Assembly: GCF_003073045.1 (NCBI RefSeq)
Contig: NC_037599.1
Location: forward strand, 3,844,001-3,908,000
Direction: 5' to 3'
Source of the DNA: Pomacea canaliculata
Taxonomy: Eukaryota; Mollusca; Gastropoda; Architaenioglossa; Ampullariidae
Length of the DNA: 64,000 nt
Shown one piece after another: positions 47,430-59,099 of the stretch (its first letter is position 1; the number at the start of each line of letters is the position of its first letter). Both the position numbers and the translations under genes were made by a program. The notes under the pieces were generated by a model. That model ran no database searches. It was given only the letters and a program-made list of their open reading frames with translations, and was not told where the DNA came from.

Positions 47430-50400
47430 ATAAGCTAGCACTTTAAAGTTATTTACTAGTTTGATACAAGTTTGCTTGGATGCCTTGTCTTTCTTGTGTT
47501 CATATTCATACTAAAATTATGCACATGGTAACATTCATACCATGTAAATTAATTTCTGCATATTGCCAGGTTTTCAGTGCTTGTGGTGGTGTTGGAGAAG
47601 GGATTAAACATCCATTTCACTGAGCACAATAACACATTGAACTAGAAAGCTATGGATGATGGCACAAGCATTTGTTTAGTTCCATTTTGTTGCTGCTAGA
47701 GCTTTTATGTTATAGTACAAATATGTTATTTTTTTTATGAAGGTAAAGCTTCTCGCATCAGTATATAAGAGAAGCAGGCCTAAGTGTGATTTAGTAGTCA
47801 TGGTGCATTCTGGAGTCGTTCTGATTGGGGTTGTTTCCCTTGCATAAAGTACATTCGTTCGTTGACCTTAGTTTTGTACACACTCACTTGTAATTGTGAT
47901 TTTTTTAAATATGCTTTTTAAATATATTTAGTTTTGATGGGTGTAGTAAGAGAGGGGAAGTGGCATTAGACGTGTAGTAAACCTGATGTTATAGCTGCGC
48001 CATCGTTGACAACGTCTAAACATTGCCCGTGATTAGGCTGGTAATGTGAAACGCGGTGATCAGCATTATCATTATTACTGTTAGTATAGTAAATGGCTTT
48101 CGGGGGATTTTCACTTTTGACAGAAAATGAAGGGAATACCGGGCAAGACCTGCAAGCGTTTTGTAGTTCTACCGACAGAGTAAGAGCGTCCCGCGTCCCT
48201 CCTCTCCCCCCAACTTCATCCCCAGGATAAACCAAAAGCTGCTGAACGGAAGGCACAGGGAGCCGAGGAAGATTTTTTTTTTAAGTGATGAAGGGTAGGA
48301 GAATGGGACCTCTTCCTCCAGAAAAAGTGAAATCGGGGCTACATCTGAGACAGAAAGCACATCTCACTGTAAAGCAGGCCACGATGTGCGTCTTATAGTA
48401 CTAATACATTCTCTGATTGAACATTTCTTTCCCAGACCCTCAAGAATCACATCGATGGATCATTGTTTCATTAATCTCTCGTCATTGCAGTATGCAATTC
48501 CATCTTTAAACTTCACAGGATCAATGACATCCTGTAGCGTCTGTAGCGTCCACACAAACGCGTCTGTCTTTGTATTGTCCTGGTCAGATTACTGCAGCCG
48601 TCTACTCGTCGATCTCATTTTCACAGAGCTCGGAATAATGTGCTCGTATGGGGCAGTTCTTGCTTTCCTCCACGGCCTTCATTGACTGTCAGTTTGAGCT
48701 CGCATTGATTGACATATCGACTCATTGTGATTCCACGAACTTGTATTATTCCTTGGTCTTCACGGTCTTGCCCCAGCGTACCTGTCCGAGCTACTGGCGC
48801 CTTTCTACCCGAGTCGCTTTCTTTATTGCTTTCATGCCTTCTTCTTTGTGAAGCACAAGATAAATTCGACAGATGTTCCTTCTCTGGACCCACTAATTGA
48901 AACCAAGTACCCTCATTTTCTGTCCCTTATTCTTCAAACTGAATCTACTTTTAAAGCTTTCAAGTTTGCCCCAAGACCCACCTTTTTAAGAAAGCAGTTT
49001 GCTCACTCCTCAATTTCTCGATCTTCATCCAAACACATCGTTCATATTTGTCATATTATTTGTTCATATTATTATAGTAAAGTCAGAACATGATAAACCG
49101 AGAAAGCAACAAGGAAATCTTCATGCAGAATGAGTTAATCAAAGTTAACGTAATAAAGCTAAGTAACGTTTTGGTGAGAGTAATCACGGGATATGTAAAA
49201 TAACAACAATCAATGAAATAGAAAGAATTATAAATGCAGCAGAAGATTAGCCCTACCATAAATCGTCTGCTCATAAGATTCAATGAGAGTAAAAACATTT
49301 CATTTTGAGTTTCAGATACGGGCTGGCTTGTCAATAAAGGGCAATGAGACTACCTTTAGATGCCAAACTAGATTGCCGGTAGAATAGTAATGAAGGAAGA
49401 TGTCATTTCAGTAAAAGGGAAACCTGTGTATCTGATTAATCTACTTCAATTTTCTTGAGAGTATAGTACATTTTTGTTATAAGGTGTTGAGGATGTACAG
49501 GACGGCGAGGGCGAAGTGGATCTGTCTTCGCAGGTTACACGTAACCAGCAACAAACATTTCACGGGCCAGTAGTCGTGGACGAGAAAACAGAAAATACAT
49601 TCAAGGTTCTTTCGTGCATTATAATGTCTGCAGTATTGCTGCCAAAAGCAAATTGGAGACAATTCTTGACAGCCCTTTGAACATGAACACGAACATGATT
49701 CCCTAGCAATCTTTTGTCTGACATTCTAGCTGTTAACGGCAATTGTGCTTCCCAATATAGCAGCAAACGAGTTATTTTTAGAGCAGCTTAGAGTAAACAA
49801 GACACGGATGATAAGAGTTCAAAGACCAATTTCCACGCATCGCCAGGTTTACAGTAAGCCAATACATTGAAGTATGTTGGAAACAATTTTTTTTTAAATA
49901 CATCTATATGAAAACCTGATTTTTTATGTTAAGTTGGTTATTGCTTTCTTGGTCCATTCAGCTGCAGGTTTGTTACCTTAACTTTAATAAAGTAAAAGCC
50001 AGGTACAGTAAGTATAAAAGCATCTACCCATGACAATCTCCACAAAGTTTCTGGTTTGGAAGACTGGAAAGTTTGGAAATGTTTTGAAAACGATCGTATA
50101 TTAAAGTAAGAATATTATCCTGTTCTATTTAGTGTTGTAGGTATATTAATATTATTCTATTAATCTCACTATACTCCAGCAAGTATCTCCGTACTTTTTG
50201 CATGTGCTCGTTTCCTTTCCATTCCCAGAAGCAGCTCCAGCGTCTTGACCCCAAAACCAGAGATGAAAGATGAACAAATCGCGTGCAGGCGCGTGCGTGA
50301 CTCTGTGGTGGTGGTGGCATGGCGATAATCGTTCTTTTTTTCGTGGCCAACGCAGCGCTGGCTTTGTCAGACCGAGGACTACCTGCGGACATACCTATTA

Positions 50401-51660
50401 CAGGGCGTTTGATTGATTGATCGATCGATTGATTGGGTTGAAGGATTGATCGAGAATTTGATTTATCACAAAGTGGGTTATCTGGCAATAGACGGTTCAG
50501 TCCCTTACGGTATTCAAGGTCTGTTGAGGATATACAGGATGATCGGGGTGTCATGGATGGAAGGAGCAAAGGACTGAAGGTCATAACAGCTGCAGTGACG
50601 ATCTATTTTCCTGCTCTGTCACGAGGAAAATCAAACAAACACCACACGATGATCTGCTTTGAAAATATGAACGTTTGAGTACCCACAGGCATGAAGCAGA
50701 AATTTCTTGTGACGCATTCAATTTCAGAGTGGAGTTTTTGTTTTGTTTTCAACGCTGGGGAAACCTGCAGTTGACTGTTCTGCCATAACTCGAAAAGACC
50801 TGGCTAAACACAGTTACGAAAAGCATACATTACCTTTGAGCATTCTGCAATTATACTGATAAACAAAAATACCAAAGACTAACCTGAGTGCAATATATTT
50901 CTTTATTATCATTTCATTTAAAAATTAGAATCCCCAAAATATGAGGACATCATTCCGCTTTATATGCGATATAAACCATCAGCACCTCCTACCTGTTGCT
51001 CGGAAAATAGATGAAAATTACCTGCTACAAAACAGAGCTTCGGTGACGGATGTGCCGTGTTCTAGTAACGAGATATACACGAGACATCTAGAAAGCATAT
51101 TACAACAAAAGTTGAGCAGTCAAAGCAAGGTGGAAAAGCTGAGCCCAAGGCTGTTACACATTTGGAACATGAACATGAGCCGATGCGTTATCCAAGATGT
51201 CTGTAAGTCAAGTACGTTCTGTAAACTGCATATTAACATAATAAAATAGAAATGTAAACACCAGATAAATGAACAGTGTCTAAAATTTGTAATGAAAAGC
51301 ACATAGCTGGAAACAGGAAGTGACAGCAGCATTGAGGATGTATTTAAACCAACTTTTCCTTCAATAACCGAAACTGAGTTGAAGATATGCCACATCACCC
51401 GCCACACTTCTACAAACACACCCATCACATATACACCACTCTCTCTATATATATATATACGCAACACATACAGAGAAAGAGCTTGAATCTGATTTTTATT
51501 TGTGAGTGGAAAATGAAAATGCTTTTGGTGAGAAGCTGAAACTGGCTCTACAATGAAAGTGGCCAGTGTATCTTCCAAACGGATGCATTTGTGCATTGTT
51601 TTTAAGGTTATGTTCACGATGTTTTCATTATAAGTGTACGCCGATTTAGATTTCTGATGG
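47430..51660. other. Intergenic stretch with no supported gene
   Basis: Open frames at 48386-48685 (plus), 48621-48893, 50129-50584 and 51120-51617 (minus) are of chance-level length, overlap opposite-strand frames and carry no domain I recognise. A (GATT/GATC)n patch lies at 50411-50438 and a (TA)n at 51445-51460. Confidence 0.5.
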
Positions 51661-51664
51661 AAAC

Positions 51665-51700
51665 AGGGTTTCTGCTTAAAAACTGAGCAGTACGGCGTTT
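51665..51700. mobile_element. Solo left end related to the 43951-44480 element
   Basis: Seen: CAGGGTTTCTGCTTAAA followed by GCAGTACGGCG, against CAGGGCTTCTGCTTAAA and TACAGTACGC at 43951. No matching right end was found nearby. Inference: a truncated copy of the same family. Confidence 0.5.
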
Positions 51701-52089
51701 CAGAAAGTCATCGTTTGCTCAGCGTGTGCCCTACTAACGAGGGAAAAAATCGTCCATATTAGAAATGGATCAAGACTGCAGTTTACAGGAGAAAGGCCAA
51801 GAACTACTCGTTTATCTGGCTGAAGCTGCCTTAGTCGGGTACAAAACTTGTAACATTAACTTCTTACTTATGTATATTTCTTAGAAAATGTCCAGCGCAC
51901 CATCAGCAGCTATCAATCCTCGTGCGGAGCGCTCTCTGTTCCCTACTCCTCCCACCATCCCCAGCCCTCCCAAGTCAAATAACTCCTAACATCGTTGCAG
52001 ATATATACATATAATATTATTTTAAGACGTTGTAGGCATATCACAGCTGACAGTGTCGGTTGACCTGTTGTAAGCTCCGTCACGCCATG

Positions 52090-52692
52090 CTACTCAAAAT
52101 ACAAAGCGTAGAGCGTGGCGACGGCAAACAGGTCGCCCTTGGTGAAGGTGGCAGAAGCGTAATTGTCGGTTTCAGTGCTCCAGAGGCAGCGCGAGGCGAT
52201 GTTCATACCCTGTTCCTTGACCTGGCCCATGGTCACCAGGCACACGTACTTGTAGCGGGGGCTGAAGCCCTGGTCCTTGATGCGGTCCTTGATGACGTCA
52301 CTGAGGTTCTTGGAGAGGCTGGTGCACAGCATCTTGTCGTACTTCTCGCCGTCCAGGTAGCGTGTCAGGACGCTTTTTATCAGCTTCTCGGCGGCTGCAG
52401 CGTTAAAGCGCTCCTCCTTCTCCGGCTGCATGCGGTATGTGTTGGCTATCTTGTTCTGATGCTTGAAGCCCGCGATGCCGATACTGACACCCGAGACGCT
52501 GGACAAGCGCGACACGTGGGACATGCGGCGGTTCGCTGCCGCGAAGCTCATACGCTGCTCCAGGCGGGACATCCTGCGGATCGTAGGGCCGGTGGTTGAC
52601 ATGGAGGCCTCGGGACCGCCTTGCATGGATGGACGCCGCTTCTTAGACATGGCCGCTTCCGGCACTTGAAGGGGGGTCGCCTCGTTCGACAT
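52090..52692 (-). CDS. Tctex1-domain dynein light chain (DYNLT5/TCTEX1D1-like)
   Basis: Known role: Tctex1-type light chains bind dynein intermediate chain in cytoplasmic or ciliary dynein; DYNLT4/5-type members are long forms with an extra N-terminus. Seen: 200 aa in one uninterrupted exon from ATG (52690-52692) to TAG. Residues 1 to about 75 are Met/Ser/Arg-rich and probably disordered, with repeated RRMS and RLSSVSGVS strings. The C-terminal ~115 residues are the Tctex1 fold: NTYRMQPEKEERFNAAAAE, LSDVIKDRIKDQGFSPRYKY, VCLVTMGQ, ASRCLWSTETDNYASATF, LFAVATLYALYFE. A TTACCTTTCAG acceptor ends at 52728, so an upstream untranslated exon is likely. The human DYNLT5 protein is 179 aa. GC-rich coding sequence contrasts with AT-rich flanks. 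A 179-codon plus-strand frame here is its antisense shadow. Exact paralogue is not certain. Confidence 0.92.
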   Translation of the reverse strand: MSNEATPLQVPEAAMSKKRRPSMQGGPEASMSTTGPTIRRMSRLEQRMSFAAANRRMSHVSRLSSVSGVSIGIAGFKHQNKIANTYRMQPEKEERFNAAAAEKLIKSVLTRYLDGEKYDKMLCTSLSKNLSDVIKDRIKDQGFSPRYKYVCLVTMGQVKEQGMNIASRCLWSTETDNYASATFTKGDLFAVATLYALYFE

Positions 52693-52782
52693 CCTGGCTG
52701 CTTTACGGCAATAGGATGTGGGTTACGCTGAAAGGTAAGATGTGGCAATTCCGTTATTATCGTCTGCCAAACACATTTTGTT

Positions 52783-52832
52783 TTCGTTCTCTCTCGCTCT
52801 CTCTCTCTCTCTCTCACACACACATACATCGC
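52783..52832 (+). repeat. (CT)n-(AC)n microsatellite upstream of the Tctex1 gene
   Basis: Seen: CTCTCTCG(CT)n followed by CACACACA and a CGCGCGCG end. On the minus strand it lies about 90-140 bp before the start codon, near or in the 5' untranslated region or intron. Confidence 0.9.
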
Positions 52833-55800
52833 GCGCGCTTGTGTGATGATGGATGAATGTCACTTTACATATATTGATAAACATACCTGTGTACATCCGG
52901 GTGTAAGCTTTTCTCAGTGTCTCTCTTTTTGTAAATTTATTTTGTAAAATGTATTTGGCACAACGTTTTAGTGCGATTAGCTGTATTGACACTGAAGATG
53001 AAAGTGTCGAGGAGATTTAAATAAAAATTATTCTCTACCAGACTACCGAAAATATGAAGGGACTCATTTTGGCTGTGTGATGTTTTGGGAAGTTTCTAAC
53101 CAAGAACACAACTAACCTAAGGAAAGCGAGGTTTTCAAGGTTATGAAGGTCAACTTTGCTGGTCACTGCTTTCTCTGTATGTCTGAAATAAAGCAAATTA
53201 TGTGATTAAGAAATCGCATAGTTCTTGAACAGACTTAACATTTAAATAATAGTGGAATTATGTTTTGTAGCATGATCTTTTGTCATTAAAAAGAAGTTAC
53301 AATTTGCCAACCATCCGTAGGGTCGCTTGGTGTGAAACAGTCTACTGCATGTCATTTCATCTGCTGGGTTACGGGAGCTTTACCAGGACAAAACTGTTTA
53401 CGCTGCATTTCACTATTAAATGTAATTTGATAGAACCTTTGACGCACAGATCTTGATTTTTAGTGATTTTTTTCTTGTTGCTGTAGATTCCATATGTTAT
53501 TTTATAGTTGTTGTAACGCTCAGGCCTATTCTTCTTTTCTGTCTTTGAAGGAAGCATGTCACTCGATGTGCGCGTATGTTTGTGGAGGCCTTGATGATGG
53601 TGCACAGTAATGGTAAAGGTATGTCTGTATGTCTAAAGCCAGGTAAGTGAAACACATGCTGATTAGCAAATTTTTCTTTGATGACGAATCAGAACTGGAT
53701 CTGACCATCGGACAGCAATATTTTACAATGACAAACTACAACAGTACGTCAAACGAAAACGATGTTGCTGGAACGTGGAATGCACACAGCTCAAAGCACA
53801 CACACACATGTGATGCTAAATGCAGTGCGGTGTACAGCATCAGAAGCAATTAAACAAGCGCCTTTTAGCGAAATGAAATCTATCTGTCCATTAAAATCAG
53901 TATGAGGGTGTTTGCAGAAATGTTCCTCGATTATCGTCCCCAGGAAAAATTTTCTAATAAATGTAATCGACAACAAAACTGCAGAAAAAAAGAAAGAAAA
54001 ATGAACGTCTTTAGCGGGTCGTTTGATCATGGTTTCTCGCTTTGGAAAAGATTTACAAGGCGACTTAAGACTTACAGCTCCATTTCAAAATATACACGCG
54101 TACGCGCAAGAACGCACCGGAGCTCGCGCACACACACACACACTGTGAAAGTTCTCCACCACTGCGACAATAACTCAAGCCCTAAGTATCCCGTTTATGG
54201 AAAACAGTAAACGAGCATCAATAGCCATAAGGTCGTAAAACTAGCCCGGTTTAATAGTTGACTCAATGTGAACTCGCAGAAAAAAATGAATGGAGCAGAA
54301 CATTAAGCCGCGTTCAGTATGTCTAGCCCGTACATGAATGCGCGGCATTACATTTTTCAAATGGACAAGATGCCAAAGTCCAAGGATGGATTTCCGAATT
54401 TGAATATGCCTCTTAGTTCGCTTTTCCATTGAAGTTTTTGTTGTTCCTGTTGCTTTCTTGGTTGTGTGCTGATAATTGATCTTTGGGAGGTCAGGAACGC
54501 GAAATGCCGCTCACTGCGGTTAATGTGTCTAAGAAGCAAAAAATAGTACTTGCTTTATTCTGGCAAATTCCTTTTCATCATTTCCTGCCCATTGGGGTCA
54601 CTGAGGTAATAGAAATCATCAAAGTTACAGCTCATAAGCATGAATTGTTTATGCAACGTGATCTGATATTTTACAAAAACAAGCAGCTGCTTGAAATCTT
54701 TGGCAAGTGTAATGCACTTGATTGCATCAGCATATGCCTGATAAGGCATCCACAAATTTGAATAATTGGATAATTAGGGATCCTCGTACACAGTGTCTTT
54801 TCAGAACATCAAATGGCAAGAACAAACAACAGTTAAAAAAAGCACTCTCAAGTTTCAAGCGAAGGTCAATGGCTCATTGTCAGTGTCGGCATTCTTAGTT
54901 TCAGCATTTCTGTGTCATGTTGTTGACTTCATACTCTTCGAACTTGTTTCCGGTTCATTTATTTGCGTGAATAATTATATACACTCGCCATCCAATAAAT
55001 ACCTATTTCTGTTCGATGTAGCCTAGGTGAACTTTCTTTTGACAGAAACTGAGCTGGGTGTCTTAGGAGGACAAAGACTGCATACTGTGTCTATTGAAGA
55101 CACCAAGACTGTAGGTCACGACCATACGCCGGCGTTGCTAAAGCGGGTTGGCGCCGCGATTGATTTGTTTTATGGCATTCCGATAAAAGGCACTTGACAC
55201 AGGCTTGGAAATCAGAATTCCTGGCCACGTTGGGCCAAGTTTTCGTTCGTGTGGGAAATGATCCTTGTCCGCAACTGATATCAGCCGATCTCACAGCAGA
55301 AGCGTCTAACAGTCATTAGAGACACAAAGGAGAGGCCGAGCTCTTGTCGAAAGATCACACAGGTGCTGCGGACTTTTCAGCAAACGTGTTGTATTTGGTG
55401 TACGAACACGCCTTGCTATCCTTTAATTGCACTGGCACATGCTTCAGTTTCAGTGTGCTGAAAAAGAGCCAACGATGTCTTCGTAAGGCAAAAAGGGTTA
55501 ACCAAACACTACTCAGCTGCCAATTCAAAAACAGTTTAGCTGTAAACTACCCTTCTCAGTCTGTAAGAAAATAAATGCTCAAGATAATGTTCTCAATAAT
55601 ATTAAGATTCAGATATAAAGTGGGAAACATCACGTTATACGTGTACACTATACAACCCCCGTATTCAAGAAACGTTTCTCCGAGAGTGCATCTGAAGTCT
55701 TCACACGCTCTAGGGTTAATTTGAACCTTGAGGTCTTTTCAGTCTTGCAACGCGTCTGACAAAACTTCCACTAAGAGACCTGCATACGTGTGCGATCATG

Positions 55801-57420
55801 AACGATCGAATCCCATTTCGTCCCACTCTCCCGCCACGCTAAATCATTAGTTAATTAGATTTTCAAACCACCGTGCTGCGGTACGTGTTAGTCCAATGTC
55901 GCTCTCCTATAGAGGAACACAAAAAGCGGGAATAAAGTAAGGAAATAAAAGATTGTTGCGAGCGAGCGATCTTTCAGACGCTTGCACTAAAGAACTTTCG
56001 ACCATCAAGACACAACATGCGACAGTTACTTCATTTTTAGCTTTGGGGTAGTATAGGCTGTTGTTTCGGTATGAGTGATCGGCAATATTGGACAGCTGAA
56101 ACAGTAGCTTGTCTGCACTCGTCAAATACTTTTACGAAGTACATTAATACGTGGTCATCTAGAAATAAATTTCTCTATCACATTGCAGAAGCATTATTCA
56201 GATCGAAATGCGCTTTGCTAAGATATGATGTAAGAAGTTAATCTTTTCCACAACAGAAAAAAGCAGACGTCTCTTGCAAAGTGTAACCTTTTCATGACTA
56301 TCCTGAAGTGCATATTTGACATATTCGTAAAGATGGTCGCCACTGCAAAGACGACTATTAACAATCAATATGCACAACCCGACGTCCTGAATGAGTTGTA
56401 GCAGATGCTTACTTTTACACATGAAGAATAACAGAGCCGTCGCTGAACAAACTGCATTTTTAGAGGTCTTGTCAATAAAGAAACCAGTAAATAAATGCCA
56501 GGCGCAGGAACTCAGTAAGGTAAGGAAAGTACAATTAAGTGCGCAAAGAGCGACAATCAGAAGCAGTTTAGCTTCAACACAGACGCTGCACCAGGCAACC
56601 ACAGCTTTAGCAACCAATTCTAAACTATCCACTCGGGTAGTATTCCAGAGACCTGCAAAAACAGACATGGCAACGCTTCTAGTAAAGGTGTTTCATGTTT
56701 TTATCGCAGGTGGGTGTTGTCTGGTTTGTGCTAATGGCTAATTGCTCGCTTAGCGGACCACTGAAGAACTTCCCTTGCGTTGCCTGAAACTGAAAGCTGT
56801 TCAGGCTGTCCATTTGGGGGATCGGTCTGACGTTTTTCGGGCATCGCTGCATTGCAGCCTCAGTAATCGAACCGCTAAAGATGGAAAAGATTTCAGGAAG
56901 CTGTAGCGGATTTTCTTTTCATACGTTCATTGATCGATTCCAAGCAATCTTCTTCATATTTACGCTAATAATTCAGCAGTGTTATGCATACAGTTCGTTC
57001 GTGTGACGTGACAGGAGTGTATGTGTGCGTGCCGATGTTTGTTTTCGTAGCTTCCAGACACCATGCGTTGCATTGCAAAGAGTATATGTGGTGATCTAGA
57101 CGTCGTTCTTCTCTGCATGTTACGTGAAAAGCACCAACCAAAACACATTACAAAAATGTAAAATTACTGAAAGAAAGAAAATTAAAAACGGCCTCTTTGT
57201 TCCCCAGTATTTGCCAGAGACCTTCAAGGATATCTACTAAATTTACTGTAGTCTAGCCTAGGTGTCGACCTTTTTATAATGGCTCGCGTGAATAGAGACT
57301 CGCAAAATTTTACATAAGAAAAAGGGGTTCTTCTGTGATATTGTGCGTCACTGAGCACTGAAACAAAAAAATCTTTTTGAACAATATGTAGTAAAAGAGT
57401 CCTAAAGAATACCAGGTCTC
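52833..57420. other. Intergenic stretch with no confident gene
   Basis: Overlapping opposite-strand frames at 56198-56668 (minus, 156 codons) and 56391-56741 (plus, 116 codons) cannot both be real and neither has a recognisable domain. (AC)n runs occur at 53800-53810 and 54130-54142. Nothing else could be named. Confidence 0.5.
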
Positions 57421-57990
57421 TCAGGTAAGCAGACGACTACACGTACGAACAGTCCACAAATAGAAAATGTCAAGCCGCGTGGCGTTCCCGAGAGACATGA
57501 CCCCGAGAGCAAGGACTGAGTAAAGAAAACAATCGAAGGCGCCAACAAATAATCGCCTTACAGCAAGTCCGCATCCTATTAAAGGACGATGGTAAAGATG
57601 CAGCGTTGAGTGCGACACCAAACATCGTGGGGCAATGGGTTGATGTCTATCGTCTGCAATGTGCGCAATACTTTGTTCGCCGATGATTTGTCGCGCTGTC
57701 CAAAACGTCCTTTTTCAAGGGCTTGGCAGAAATTCGGTCTCACTAGATAGAACTGCAGCGGCTGATGATGTACTCGCTGTTCCTTCTCGCAAAATGTACC
57801 CAAGACTTGCGCCAAGGTACATGACCATGCCTATGACCGTGACCTGAATGCTGTGGGAGTGTAATTTAATCGTTAATTCTACTTTAACTTCCCCTTCAAC
57901 ATCGAAGACTTGCACGCTACACATTTTGCATAGATGTTCGAGAACAAAACGCACCCATTGAAGGTATATTTCTAATATATTATCTACAAG
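57421..57990 (-). pseudogene. Unidentified 190-codon frame with one in-frame stop
   Basis: Seen: on the minus strand one phase runs from 57990 to a TGA at 57421-57423 with a single internal TGA at 57715-57717. The first part begins LVDNILEIYLQWVRFVLEHL and includes an 18-residue hydrophobic stretch (VTVIGMVMYLGASLGYIL). The second part includes another (FDCFLYSVLALGVMSL). There is no convincing splice pair that skips the stop. Inference: a recently disabled gene fragment for a small membrane protein, or chance. No family recognised. It is more CpG-rich than its flanks. Confidence 0.3.
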
Positions 57991-58103
57991 TTATTTCTTT
58001 TACATGTAAAAATGTTCGAGGTATTTTAATACAATTTAGATGTATATCGAGTTCTCACCACCCGTTGTAACTTACACGATGAATCTAAGAGTGTCAAACA
58101 AGG

Positions 58104-58577
58104 GTGAGAAATATCCCTATTTGGAAAAACGGCTGCCTTATGCTGCCTTTTTATGCTGTGTTTCTATTGTGCAGCTCTGAGTTAAGCAAACTGAAATCAT
58201 CAGGAATTTTATTTCTGACCTACATTTGCATTCTTCGCTCTTCTTACCACTCCGATGAATCGGGCGAGGGTTTTGTAGGAATTGTTGCCACGAACTCTGC
58301 TTTGGCTAAACTGAATCATGGGAAATTCAGAAGTTTCTAAATGTATGGTAAGAACGATTCTTTGATCTATCGTTTCTTACCGGCAGTGGTGTATAGCAGA
58401 ATCACCAACATTAATCAATATCTTCATGTATTAAAGACCTTTCATCTGGTGATCCTTTCAGGACAACTCTATTTGCCTTTGATCTATTACCTCGTGAGGG
58501 TTTACAGACCTCATGATATTCTGTACTTGGTGCCCCTGAAAGAGAAAAATCCGATTGCCAAACAAAAACAAAAGTAG
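58104..58577 (+). other. Two adjacent same-phase open frames separated by one TAA
   Basis: Seen: 78 codons, TAA (58338-58340), then ATG and 78 more codons in the same phase. Translations are Leu/Tyr/Ile-rich without a domain I recognise. In AT-rich DNA this may well be chance. No splice sites or promoter support. Confidence 0.15.
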
Positions 58578-58869
58578 AAAAAGTAGAATTTGTTCGGCAC
58601 TTTCATTATAGGGCTTTGAATATGCCATTAACAATGAACACAAAGCAAATATTGCCTGAGTTTTCACAAGCGTATGCAATCCGTTGTGTCACTGATACAT
58701 GCACAACATGAAAGTCCTATTATTTCCAATGTAATATTGGCAATCTGCAAAGAACTTAAGCAGGATGGAGGAAAGTTCGACATCAGATTAGTCCACCTCC
58801 TGCTTTAAGTCTCCAAATCTCGCTCTTGCTGATGGGAGTCTTGTAGTCGGACGTAGTTGGCACAAATGC

Positions 58870-59075
58870 ATCATTGATGATGATGATTTGTTAAAGCGCA
58901 TACTCACACTCCCAAGAAGCTTAAAAACAAGAACGAAACATGGACAGCACACGAGGGACAGAAAAACAAACAAGTAACATATCAACAATAAAAGAATAAA
59001 CAACAGTAGTAAACAAAGAATGAAATCATCATATAGAGGAAAAGGGTTGGGGTGGGTGGAAAAAAAGAGAAATAA
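58870..59075. repeat. Dispersed repeat, copy 2
   Basis: Seen: (ATG)n followed by TTTGTTAAAGCGCATACTCAC, then ACAAGAACGAAACATGGACAG and GAGGGACAGAAAAACAAACAA, collinear with 42761-43230 (copy 1) but shorter. It confirms an interspersed family. Confidence 0.85.
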
Positions 59076-59099
59076 TGAAAAATAAAGAAAATGCATATT

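Noticed and set aside
50129..50584. 151-codon minus-strand ORF
   Set aside because: Ser/Arg-rich, contains the translated GATT repeat (SIDQSI), no recognisable domain.
51120..51617. 165-codon minus-strand ORF
   Set aside because: Hydrophobic/aromatic-rich translation of AT-rich DNA, crosses a TA microsatellite, no family resemblance.
52060..52599. 179-codon open frame on the plus strand
   Set aside because: It is antisense to the Tctex1 gene and open only because of that gene's GC-rich codons.
56198..56741. Overlapping 156-codon minus and 116-codon plus ORFs
   Set aside because: They are mutually antisense, neither has a recognisable domain, and lengths are near chance expectation.
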